A stretch of 34,999 bases of DNA from PVC group bacterium (GTDB lineage: Bacteria > Verrucomicrobiota > Kiritimatiellia > UBA8416), in NCBI GenBank assembly GCA_003567005.1, contig PXBF01000133.1, positions 1 through 34,999 of the forward strand, in the 5' to 3' direction. Under the pieces are notes generated by a model. It made no database searches. It was given only the letters and a program-made list of their open reading frames with translations, and was not told the DNA's origin. The translations under genes and the position numbers were made by a program. This document shows, piece after piece, positions 16,901 through 23,489 of this stretch (its first letter is position 1; each line of letters starts with the position of its first letter).

Positions 16901-19133
16901 TTCCCGGTTCGAGTGGTTGTCCCATGCCGAAGCCGAGGGTCAAGGTTTCATCCAATATGCTGCCATCATGAGAATACCGTCTTCCCGTCCAGTCCGAACT
17001 GCCCTCCCCGATTTGCCGTCCGGATTGCCAACCCGTTTGGAGTTGAAATGTATGCCCCGTCGGAAATCCAAGCGCACCGATCGCAGGCAATGCGTCGCGG
17101 CGGATGTAAAGGTGCGGCTTTGCCCCACTCCATTCCAGTACGCGCACTTCCCAGCCGAGGACGGCATCGCTCCCAATCTCTGCGGGGACTTCCACGCGAT
17201 AATAGGCAAAGGTTTGCGGCGGCAAATTGGCGAAGACCGAATCAAAATCGTTCATGGATACGGTCGGCGCAGTAAGCGGTTGCGTCGTCAGGGTGAATTC
17301 GCCCAGCGGCGCACCGGTCGTCCGGACTCCCACATACCAGACATCAACCTGATGATCCGGACGTTGTAAAATACCATGGGTGGAAGAGTGGGTTACATTC
17401 GCGGTGGTTCGCAGACTATTGTTTTCGCGATACTGCCAACGTCCAGGCAGATTGTTGCGGCGCAAAGCGATTTCTGTGCCGGGCACTTGATCGGCCAGCT
17501 CCAGCAGCCAGCCCAGAAAGCCGAGCTGGCTCTCAATATCCGTCATGGCATAATAGCGCCAACCAGTCCGTTCGGGGTCGTTGTTGACGACTTCGTCATC
17601 GAAGGCAATCGCAGAGACGACCGGTTCTCGATTTTCCAGAGAAAACGCGTACGGCGCAGCCCCATACACCGTCACAAAGAACGTACCATCACCAAGCTCG
17701 GGTTGGACCAGCGTGACCGAATCGTCGGCAGCGCCGGGGGCTTCGCTGAAGGCGTCGTTGTAGCGCGCGTTGGGCACCTGACCGCGGCGGATGGCCAGAT
17801 CGGGATTGCCGGACGCTTGTCGGGTCGTCACTTCCCAGCCGAGCAGATCTTCGGGTACAACCACGCGATAGGTGTGGAAGCGGAACCCATCGGCCGTGAC
17901 CACGGCGGTGGATTCGTCGTAATCCAAATCCGTCACGGCCTGTTGCCGCGAATCAAGGGCAAATTCGGTTCCCGGCACACCACCCACGGATACGAAGAAG
18001 GTATCGGTCGCGGTCGTCAGGTATGGAGGCACCACCAGGCCTTGCCCCGTGTAGGTCCGTTCAGGGGAAGTGATCAACGGATGCCCAACCGTATTCTTGC
18101 GAATATAGAAATCGTTGTCCCAGGTATCGCCCTCGCTGTCCTGCAGCCAGAGCCGCCACGCCAAGGTGCCTGAGGGGATCCCGGTCTTATAGAAGCGCGC
18201 CCCCTCGATGGGCATACTGTCGAGACCACTGCCGCCCGATCCATCGGTTTGAATATCGCCCAAATCCACAACAAACAGATCACCGGCAAATAAACTCCAC
18301 TCGGCTTCCGGCTGTGCATCAACCATGATGTACCAGGTCTGATCCGCGCCTGCCGTGGTGGAGAGCGCGCGCAAGATACCATCGCTGCCTTGCCGGATGG
18401 AGCGCGCGGCGTATTGGGAGAACGTCGGTAAATGATTCTGCCGTATGTAGAGATCCGCTTCCCCATCCGTAACTTCCAGCACGTGTCGCCAGAGACCGTG
18501 TTGCGGATTCACCGTGGTAATACGAAAGTAATGCAAACCACCAATATCACCAGCCGGCATCGTCCAGGTCTCCGTCCCCAGTTCCTCGTCGCCCGGATCC
18601 CACGTCAATTCGTTCAGCCAGCCTTCCTCGCTTTGAAAGAGCACATCTTCGTCTGCACCGCTAGCCAAGTACAGCCCGACATACCAGGTACCCTCGGTGG
18701 CCTCCGATTCGCCCAGCACCATCGTCTTCAGCGTTCCGGTGGTCCAATCCCGGCGAAAGAAGCTGCCTGTGGTCGGCGGTTCGTCTTTGCGCACATAGAG
18801 GCGCACATTGCCCGCCGACTCTCCTTGCGGAGCCAGAACCAAACGCCAGCCCGGCGAATCTTCGGGGATCTCTACCGCATAGTAAACCCAGTTACCGGCG
18901 GTTACATTGGTTTCAACCGTACTGGTCTGATCTATGAGAATCGGGTCCTCCGCCGTGCCGGAAATCGGCATGGCAGAATCATCGTAATGCTCCGCTGACT
19001 GATCCGACATCAGATCCTCCGGCGAGCCATCACCACCGGCAAAACCGTAGGCAAATGTGGCAGACAGCATGCATGCCGCCAAGCCAAGGAAACATACGAA
19101 CAAACGACAGTGAGACACGCTTCTTTTATGCAT
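10926..19133 (-). CDS. Giant secreted protein: 18 PPC-like domains, 3 InlB-like repeats, C-terminal cassette
   Basis: The protein is 2735 aa. The signal peptide (about residues 1-31, ending TFAYG) is followed by GGDGSPED, a motif normally found at the start of GLUG-type proteins. I count 18 repeats of a beta-sandwich pattern (YYRVEIPxxxxGWEVRL, then xLYIRRDxxP, then GxYYVGV), as in bacterial pre-peptidase C-terminal (PPC) domains. Domains 6-8, 9-11 and 12-14 form three near-copies of a block of about 420 aa. Residues around 2400-2615 are three InlB/Flg_new-type repeats (WGGDLEGDVSP, WSGHLSGSENP, WSDGRTDNP). Then come a NPTNATSRF linker and a tail ending FYRIQVELP. No protease or glycosidase active site was seen, so a structural or adhesive surface role is inferred. 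The start has only a weak ribosome binding site (GGGA). Confidence 0.88.
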   Translation of the reverse strand: MHKRSVSHCRLFVCFLGLAACMLSATFAYGFAGGDGSPEDLMSDQSAEHYDDSAMPISGTAEDPILIDQTSTVETNVTAGNWVYYAVEIPEDSPGWRLVLAPQGESAGNVRLYVRKDEPPTTGSFFRRDWTTGTLKTMVLGESEATEGTWYVGLYLASGADEDVLFQSEEGWLNELTWDPGDEELGTETWTMPAGDIGGLHYFRITTVNPQHGLWRHVLEVTDGEADLYIRQNHLPTFSQYAARSIRQGSDGILRALSTTAGADQTWYIMVDAQPEAEWSLFAGDLFVVDLGDIQTDGSGGSGLDSMPIEGARFYKTGIPSGTLAWRLWLQDSEGDTWDNDFYIRKNTVGHPLITSPERTYTGQGLVVPPYLTTATDTFFVSVGGVPGTEFALDSRQQAVTDLDYDESTAVVTADGFRFHTYRVVVPEDLLGWEVTTRQASGNPDLAIRRGQVPNARYNDAFSEAPGAADDSVTLVQPELGDGTFFVTVYGAAPYAFSLENREPVVSAIAFDDEVVNNDPERTGWRYYAMTDIESQLGFLGWLLELADQVPGTEIALRRNNLPGRWQYRENNSLRTTANVTHSSTHGILQRPDHQVDVWYVGVRTTGAPLGEFTLTTQPLTAPTVSMNDFDSVFANLPPQTFAYYRVEVPAEIGSDAVLGWEVRVLEWSGAKPHLYIRRDALPAIGALGFPTGHTFQLQTGWQSGRQIGEGSSDWTGRRYSHDGSILDETLTLGFGMGQPLEPGTYYVGIFNTSNSDNSTFTWTSRAVGDASSGLGYEVQPLGFGGSSVAGTLEARDVAFYAVDIPSNTPSHKLRLELPEGHEAQLYIRKDFLPNSRASSEVWSDPSDSLGNRQQTRLRRDGGEFFVHLPRAGEDSIRAGRYYVMVVSEGQNPASSSRIGTGSVDFTLQSMGVAPVHDLGLLPIMGETEIDDAYEGGEVKLYRFTVPEDVLAVEVQLENRVGAPRLALNAGPILRQRLFRSGGTSIYGLANARETHYGTHDNVMVVSDPPAGEFSLAVFHGASGNPEEGSYTLQVRTVGATSIPAASYSDTVHNLDPGGWLYYRVEIPAEIEGEEVLGWEVRLSDVAGARPHIYIRRDEPPAGGAPSLPSPGFARQTVWESGAQVDESSHDWTGRQYSPDGSQQYESLVLGFGMGQPLEPGTYYVGVRNTTENVPTSFTFSSRAVGEADSGLGYEVQPLTFGGDAVTDTLAARDIAFFAVNIPSNTPSHKLRLDLPEGHEAQMYIRKDFLPNSKAGGEDWYDPSDPLVVNRQQTRLRRAGGEFFIHLPRAGEDTIRAGRYYLLVVSEGQNPTHSNRIGTNSVDFTLQSLGVAPVHDLGLLPVAGETTLADGYEGGEVKLYRFTVPEEVLAVEVRLEDRVGAPRLALNAGPILRQQLFFTASGWTYNIYGLANARETHFGTHDTTLTVPNPPAGDYSIGVFHRGTTPLEGSYTLTVSTVGATEIPAACYSESVEDLQAGAWQYYRVEMPAEIEGEEVLGWEVRLDDVTGARPHVYIRRDEPPEVGAPGFPLHGASRFARQTSWASGLQIDENSHDWTGRSQSADGSQQYESLVLGFGMGQPLEPGTYFVGVRNTAGSDPVSFTFSSRTVGEVGSGLGHEVQPLTFGGDAVTDTLAARDIAFFAVNIPSNTPSHKLRLDLPEGHEAQLYIRKDVLPNSKAHGDSWWDPSDPLDGQEQTRLRRDGGEFFVHLPRAGEDTIRAGRYYVLVVSEGQNPSAWSRIGTNSVDFTLQSIGEAPVHDFGLIPVAGVTSLADSYEGGEVKLYRFTVPEDVLALEVRLKDRLGAPRIGLSADAILRQRLRYIISAYSYEAYGISNAHQTDVGTHESILTVTQPSPGDFSVGVFHGALPSANPAPGSYTLQIETVALISIEPDGPGSVSTPISLVPGQSRFFQIDVPDEWDGEDVLGWKLALNHVSGSAQLRVRQDQLPSGSSNTGQTSWQTPSTLVVPPLLTPGIWYVEVQGVTDTEVALDSTLITQDSMQRVWTMPSKGESSTAPGMTDAWFGDSGIDEHGDPLSGDQGIDLASGRNHLYAIEVPEGNGALLRTVLEAIGGNPDLYIRPALLPSRDHRALGRMEWQGGDFMYLHRLDGTTATEYGSWVPADVRDETELQPGLWYIKVVAAGTGNARYRLRLSHHAETRVQELALDGGGYTGQTLANTDWRYYRVHMPEHESDMPLEWTVSFDVAQGGVMLSIRDTIPPGQWERNLNQAANLRDWSSDSLNPGNYSRYTTSGDYVIDGRDLRPGKTYYLGFRASADAVFSVESNIGVETLENIYGQIDTVSATGGGDSVELAPGEVRTWRVNSPAEATRWRHTSEHAGSVQVYLRENFVPRMGTSDLWRSNGSANSTRTASFGTNLRPRTYYLVAHNTSTEPQTYSFLVDWRQFTLTRESENGTIGWNPTGPTYNAGTTVTLTANPSSGYVFLEWGGDLEGDVSPMQVVMDADKHVIAYFGPIQRTLNLTAVNGHIETEPDKPTYDNGETVQLTAVPDEGYSFVNWSGHLSGSENPASIVMSADRDVTANFAVIEYTLTYMSGAGGSIDGPASQTVAHGEDGSEVYAEAEAGAVFARWSDGRTDNPRVDENVQSNLTVTAYFASAGGVDIDWFSQHGLEREAGQTWADLEDTDHLGKGMTLREEFIAGTNPTNATSRFVMNLAFTEDGVSVSFEPDRDDRLYTLWRSSDLFDWEIVPGMQGVPGGNGAFVDNADERVFYRIQVELP
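14170..14284. repeat. 115-bp perfect direct repeat, copy 1
   Basis: It is base-for-base identical to 15439-15553, while the flanking sequence differs within one base on either side. It lies at the equivalent place in the third tandem block and encodes LAARDIAFFAVNIPSNTPSH and its surroundings. Spacing between the copies is 1269 bases, or 423 codons. Confidence 0.93.
15439..15553. repeat. 115-bp perfect direct repeat, copy 2
   Basis: It is identical to 14170-14284 and lies in the second tandem block. The matching stretch of the first block (from 16690) is clearly diverged, so the identity is recent and restricted to two of the three blocks. Confidence 0.93.
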
Positions 19134-19149
19134 GGTATTCCCAATTGTA

Positions 19150-19163
19150 TGAGCCTTGGCTCA
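19150..19163. promoter_or_regulatory. Inverted repeat near the giant gene start
   Basis: TGAGCC, two bases, then GGCTCA form an inverted repeat 16 bases upstream of the ATG at 19133. It may be an operator, or a leader hairpin affecting translation. Function is inferred from position only. Confidence 0.35.
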
Positions 19164-19223
19164 AGCTTCTTTATGCAGCGAGCTACGATGGATACATAAG
19201 CATCCTGTGTGCCCTATGTAGAG

Positions 19224-19257
19224 GGGACGCACTACAGCTCATAAAAGAGCACGTCCC
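19224..19257. repeat. Nested hairpin, REP-like
   Basis: The outer arms GGGACG (19224-19229) and CGTCCC (19252-19257) enclose an inner stem GCTC (19237-19240)/GAGC (19247-19250) with a 6-base loop. The shape is like palindromic intergenic elements associated with Y1 transposases, but no second copy is in this window. Confidence 0.4.
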
Positions 19258-19320
19258 TATTAAAAAAATGTAATGTCTATATATGTCCGTCACAAGACAT
19301 AATAAACACAATATTTATAC

Positions 19321-19458
19321 TTATAATACAACGTACCTTGTGACCAAAGCCTGGTTGTGCCCATACAGCATCGCGTAAACATCCACGATGAGATCAAGAT
19401 CCAGTGGGGTCAGAAAGAATTCATCAGATAAGGAAAACCGATCGGTCCAGTTACTCAT
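19321..19458 (-). other. Possible 45-aa open frame or gene remnant
   Basis: An ATG at 19458 opens a 45-codon frame beginning MSNWTDRFSLSDEFFLTPLD and ending in TAA at 19323. The composition (acidic and aromatic, with LDLDLIVDVYAMLYGHNQ) looks more protein-like than random, but the ribosome binding site is weak and I recognise no family. It may be a fragment of a decayed gene. Confidence 0.25.
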
Positions 19459-19531
19459 AAAAATCTCAGTATGAACAAGCTAGTGAGCGTATCCTAAAAA
19501 ACGACCCGATGCGTAGAACCCTGACATGGAG

Positions 19532-21802
19532 TCAACGCAGTCGCCGCACACGGTAAAACGCAGGTCCCGCGTCCAGATTGTCATCTTCCAAGGTCACCTC
19601 GTCATCCCAAGCGTATTGCTCCCATCCAACGGGGTACCAGGTATGGTCCTGTAACAAGGTGGATTTGTACAGTTGATAGCGATTACCATATTCCGCAGGA
19701 ATCGTAATGGAAAAAACGCCCTGATCCGGGTTGACTTGTGGTGTGGGTAACGCGGGACGTTCCAGCAGACGGCTTGGAGGAGGGATCACAAAATGAAGAT
19801 CGTCACGCTCCTCGCCCGCAACAACAGTAATCGTTTCCGCTTCGTCGAACGTGGTTGCGTTCGGATACCACTGCTCTGTGTCCGGCCAAGACACCCAGCG
19901 CAGCCTGTAGGATCCAGGCACGATCCGCGCCGCCACATATTCATCGATATCGCCGTGTATATCGCGAGTATCCATTAGGTCTCCAGTCGATGCATCGTAC
20001 AGTTCCAGCGTACCATATATTGAATGCTCGGTTTCTCCTTCGTAATCAGCTAGACGGCCTCGAAACAGCGCGGTGGAGGGATCGTTGACCACGGTCATTA
20101 TGCGGGCTGCGCTCACCCAATCGCTTCCAATCTCGGTAGACGCTCTCCATAGATAACGCCCTGGTTCGGGCTGCGCGTACTCATTTCCCCAAAGATGGAA
20201 GCGATAGCCCCACTGTGTTCCACTGCCAATAAAATTTCCATCGATACCAATTCCGGAAGGGAATGTAACGTTTCGCCGACCAAAGTTGTCTGAAACCTGA
20301 ATATTGAACGTATTCGTGATCACCACCGGAATATTTTGCATCGTGGGGTAGGTCATCCAGCTTTGGACCACTCTGGGCGAATCCGGAATGGCGTTGGTAA
20401 CGCTCACCGACACCTCTGAACCGTTCGGCAGGGTAGCGGTTAGCGTTGCTACCCCCGAGTCATGCACCAGAAGCTGATTTCCAGTCCAAAGACCAGAACC
20501 ATTGAAGGCTTCTAATATGCTCGCATCAGAGGTTCGAAAAAGCACTGCAGGTTCGAAAAACGTGTGTCCGATGGGATTCTCGTCGACATCGGTCATCGCG
20601 AGACCTAAAGGATGGCTTCCTTGTTGTGTTATCGCCTGCGTAATCCCGAATTCTGTGGAGGCAACCTCATGGACAAAAAAGTCAATGGTTCCCGTTCGAG
20701 GGGTGTTTTCGCCGTCATCAGCTTGGATGGTGATGGTATGCACACCTTGCGTCAGCCCTGTCGTGTCGATATACAGTATGGTCCCCCCATGTCGATAAAC
20801 CCGATCCCGACTGAATTCCACCGAGATCGGCTCAAGCACCGACAGTGCAAGCCCGTCGGGCGCTTCAAATCCATTGAAAAAGCGGTTGTACACAGCCACG
20901 CGCACCTGTTGCCCCTCAATTGCGGCAACCATTCCGAGATCCCAGCGAACATGCATCATACTGGTCGGTTTGACTTCCACGGTATGGTAAGGCGAAGTGA
21001 CACGAACGGTACGCGGATTCCAAGTTCGGGCCCCTCGGGTCTCCAGCACAACCTTGCCGCCAATACTGGCATCGTTAAGTTCGACTTGAACCTCGTTATC
21101 GTCCCAATCAAGTATGGAGACACCATTCGTGCAACCGCCGATCATAACAACGCCGGAATTTTCGCCAAAATGCTCACCCACCAGCGTGATTACATCACCG
21201 TACGCGACATCGATTGGCGTCACACGCCTCAGTTTTGGAAGAATGCCGTTCGGTGCAGGGGCAGTGACACTAATGTTGCGCACGGCGTAGCGCCCTTCTC
21301 CTTCACGATCCAAAGTTACCCCTACCAACCTGACCATGCTCTCAGGCACAGATATGCTCTCGGAAAAGGATTCCCAATCGTCGTCTGGCACCTCGTCGTT
21401 GTCGGGATTCAGCGCGAGAAAACGGTGGCGATCTCCATCGCTATCGAGGTATTCCAGATAGAGAGCAACCGTATGGCCTGCGGCAGACATCCAACCCGTT
21501 CGCCTCACATCCATGCTTACCGCTATCGGTTCGCCAACCTGCACCATCACGTTCAGGGGTTGATAGACCATCGTGCCGGTTAACGTTGGCCCCGGCATCA
21601 TCGCCATGTCATCGAGAACCTCAAGCAAGTCAATGGCCTGATGCTCCTTGCTGTAGGGCATTTTGCTCTCAAGCTGAGGATCGACGCCCCAACCATAAAG
21701 CACCTGCGCCAGATCTCCGTTACGGATCAGCTCATAACCATACAAACGGTTTGCCCCGAACAACAGACACGCCACGTATATGAACACCACACTTCTTTTC
21801 AT
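19532..21802 (-). CDS. Secreted multidomain protein with TIG/IPT-like domain
   Basis: The product is 756 aa. I chose ATG 21802 because AAGGAG lies nine bases upstream; the longer frame to 21844 lacks this. A signal peptide (about residues 1-22) is followed by a jelly-roll, carbohydrate-binding-like region (23-181: NGDLAQVLYGWG to RYAVRNISVT). A TIG/IPT-like domain (about 189-269: ITLVGEHFG and IGGKVVLETRG) comes next, followed by several Ig-like or beta-sandwich regions. A carboxypeptidase-regulatory-like region (GTLELYDASTGDLMDTRD) lies near residues 610-690. The end, RYQLYKSTLLQDHTWYPV to AFYRVRRLR, resembles the tails of its neighbours. No catalytic motif was found, so a surface-binding role is inferred. 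Confidence 0.8.
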   Translation of the reverse strand: MKRSVVFIYVACLLFGANRLYGYELIRNGDLAQVLYGWGVDPQLESKMPYSKEHQAIDLLEVLDDMAMMPGPTLTGTMVYQPLNVMVQVGEPIAVSMDVRRTGWMSAAGHTVALYLEYLDSDGDRHRFLALNPDNDEVPDDDWESFSESISVPESMVRLVGVTLDREGEGRYAVRNISVTAPAPNGILPKLRRVTPIDVAYGDVITLVGEHFGENSGVVMIGGCTNGVSILDWDDNEVQVELNDASIGGKVVLETRGARTWNPRTVRVTSPYHTVEVKPTSMMHVRWDLGMVAAIEGQQVRVAVYNRFFNGFEAPDGLALSVLEPISVEFSRDRVYRHGGTILYIDTTGLTQGVHTITIQADDGENTPRTGTIDFFVHEVASTEFGITQAITQQGSHPLGLAMTDVDENPIGHTFFEPAVLFRTSDASILEAFNGSGLWTGNQLLVHDSGVATLTATLPNGSEVSVSVTNAIPDSPRVVQSWMTYPTMQNIPVVITNTFNIQVSDNFGRRNVTFPSGIGIDGNFIGSGTQWGYRFHLWGNEYAQPEPGRYLWRASTEIGSDWVSAARIMTVVNDPSTALFRGRLADYEGETEHSIYGTLELYDASTGDLMDTRDIHGDIDEYVAARIVPGSYRLRWVSWPDTEQWYPNATTFDEAETITVVAGEERDDLHFVIPPPSRLLERPALPTPQVNPDQGVFSITIPAEYGNRYQLYKSTLLQDHTWYPVGWEQYAWDDEVTLEDDNLDAGPAFYRVRRLR

Positions 21803-21842
21803 CGCGCATTGCTCCTTCCGCAGCGTACATCTTACATGCTGC

Positions 21843-21869
21843 ATTATAATTATTTGAGAAAATTATAAT
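21843..21869. promoter_or_regulatory. AT-rich inverted repeat upstream of the 756-aa secreted protein gene
   Basis: ATTATAATT (21843-21851) and AATTATAAT (21861-21869) are exact reverse complements with a 9-base loop. Each arm contains a -10-like TATAAT on the minus strand. It lies 41-67 bases upstream of the ATG at 21802, so it may form the promoter and an overlapping operator. Confidence 0.45.
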
Positions 21870-21987
21870 GTCTGAAATATCCTTCCTCAAGCAAATCAAA
21901 CATCAAATATTGCACTTATAGAACAGATTCTATATGGCCCAAGAAAGTATCCACAAGCATGCGATCGCGAAAAACACGACGCGCCGC

Positions 21988-22897
21988 TTACGGAAGCTCC
22001 ACCTGTATGCGGTAAAACACCTCGCTCATATTCTGCCCTAACAAGCCGCCTACAATCCTATCTTCACCCGTGACATTCCCACTCGCACGGGAACCACGAA
22101 TCTCACTGCTACGTGCATGGCCAATGAGACCGCCGATACTACCCAGCCCCGTGACATTCCCGCTTGCACGGGAATCATTTATCTCGCTGCGACGCGTGAG
22201 CCCCACAAGACCACCTACTATATCTTGCCCTGTAACATCCCCGACGGCAGCGCTCTCTAAAACAATACAGGTTTCATTATCGCTCCAGCTCTGACCAGCC
22301 AAACCACCAATCCGGTTATCGCTACCCGTTACTGTAGCGGCAGAAAAGCACCGTACGATACGCGAGCCCCACATGAGAGCGCCCACCAAGCCGCCTGATC
22401 GCGAAACAGCAGTGACCTCGCCTTTCGAGAGGCTGTCGCGTACTTCACTACCATTCATGGCATATCCCACAACACCGCCGCAGCGATTGGCGCCCGTCAA
22501 TGTGAATACGAGGACTTTGATGCGATTCAGCAACGCGCCCTCAGTTACACCAAATAAGCCTTGATTGTCAGCGGCAGGACGATTGATGGTCATGCCGCTG
22601 ACACTGAAACGGTCACCATCGAGCCTGTGAATGGCGTCTCTTCCGTTCCGATGGGCATCAACCGGCTTCCTTATCCCAGGGGGCAACGTTCAAATTCATG
22701 TCAGCCACTTGGATAAAATGCGCATCAAGGTGTTCTCGCACCATATCGAGATGCTCCGCAGTCTCAACTTGATACGGATTTTCCGGCGATCCATCTCCGC
22801 CTGCAAAACCATAAGCAGGTGGCGCTGACAATAGGATTGCTGGCAGGCTGAGGAAACATACGAACCATCGCGTGAGACATACTCTGTGCTTTTGCAT
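21988..22897 (-). pseudogene. Frameshifted GLUG-repeat secreted protein
   Basis: The 5' part (22897 to the stop at 22658) encodes a signal peptide, GFAGGDGSPENPYQVETAEH and NLNVAPWDKEAG, the usual opening of GLUG-motif proteins. The expected continuation (WMPIGTEETPFTGS) is present but in the next frame from about 22660. LDGDRFSVSGMTIN and at least five GLUG repeats (GGLVG, GGLAGQ, GGLVGLT, GGLIGHA, GGLLGQN) follow in the third frame. The first break fits loss of one G. The second, near 22620-22623, fits loss of one copy of a CTCG repeat. The last GLUG repeat runs directly into VFYRIQVELP, so the usual linker and C-terminal cassette are also missing. It is probably inactive. Confidence 0.85.
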
Positions 22898-23489
22898 AAT
22901 GTTTCCCATTTCCATCCTTGCGCCATGCCGCGATACAGTCGGCACGCTCTGTCGAGAGAACGCATTGTGGCTCACAAAAGCCCAAATCGCTCCATTTAAG
23001 ATGAACGTAAACCAGATATCGAGACGAGATGCGAGATAGGGTGGAGGAATTTCCGCTGTTAATCCTTTTTGGTCTTTTTCTTGACACCGTGTGTGGGTTT
23101 GGGCGTTTATGTGTATGTGAGGACATGCTTGTCGGTCTTATCCCGTGAAATGATCTGGGGGCAATGTATCGTCTTGTTTACACACATACCCACGTACGCA
23201 CGCACAGACATGCTTTTGGGGTAAACACGTTTTCCGATGCCAGATTCGCACTCCTATCATTGGCTGGCCGTACTGGGGTAATGGGCTCTAACAATCCCCA
23301 TTTTTTAAGTATGTTAACGCTCAAAGCAGGTGGCAGAAAAAAGGCCACCGCATAGCCCGATGATCCAAATGTTATGGCATAAAGGAACCTTCCATGTTGG
23401 CACTAAACGCCTTTAACAGGGACCCACCCTATTATACATAAAGACATAATGATGTTTTTCCCTTTTCCGCCTCAAACGGACATACTTTT
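22898..23489. other. Intergenic region with GT-rich and AC-rich tracts
   Basis: No gene is supported. A GT-rich tract (about 23088-23130) is followed by an AC-rich, alternating purine-pyrimidine tract (23181-23212), giving a loose inverted relationship. A hairpin GGTGGC/GCCACC with a 9-base loop lies at 23329-23349, downstream of the 1321-aa gene, without a U-tract. It may hold the promoter of the now-broken GLUG gene. Confidence 0.45.

Larger units (their letters stand above)
13470..17250 (-). repeat. Three tandem 1.25-1.27 kb blocks inside the giant gene
   Basis: Each block encodes three PPC-like domains (about 420 aa). Anchors such as the codons for YYRVE(I/M)PAEI recur near 17178, 15922 and 14661, and those for PSHKLRL recur with spacings of 1251 and 1269 bases. 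Both periods are multiples of three, so unequal recombination would add or remove whole blocks in frame. The boundaries given are approximate. Confidence 0.85.
19134..19531. other. Intergenic region upstream of the giant gene
   Basis: No confident gene lies here. The region is AT-richer than its neighbours. It contains a 14-bp inverted repeat (19150-19163), a nested hairpin (19224-19257) and a possible 45-codon minus-strand frame (19321-19458). It must hold the leader, and probably the promoter, of the giant gene, but no consensus promoter could be picked. Confidence 0.5.

Noticed and set aside
17376..18173. Long plus-strand frames opposite the giant gene (also 15276-16202 and 13832-14260)
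   Set aside because: They are shadows of the repetitive minus-strand coding sequence. Their similarity to each other follows from the repeat blocks, not from real protein conservation.
23329..23349. Hairpin GGTGGC/GCCACC as terminator of the 1321-aa gene
   Set aside because: The stem is only 6 bp and no U-tract follows on the minus strand, so a terminator call is not supported.
23164..23355. 63-codon plus-strand frame starting in the AC-rich tract
   Set aside because: Its start translates a low-complexity alternating tract (THTHVRTHRH) and there is no ribosome binding site.
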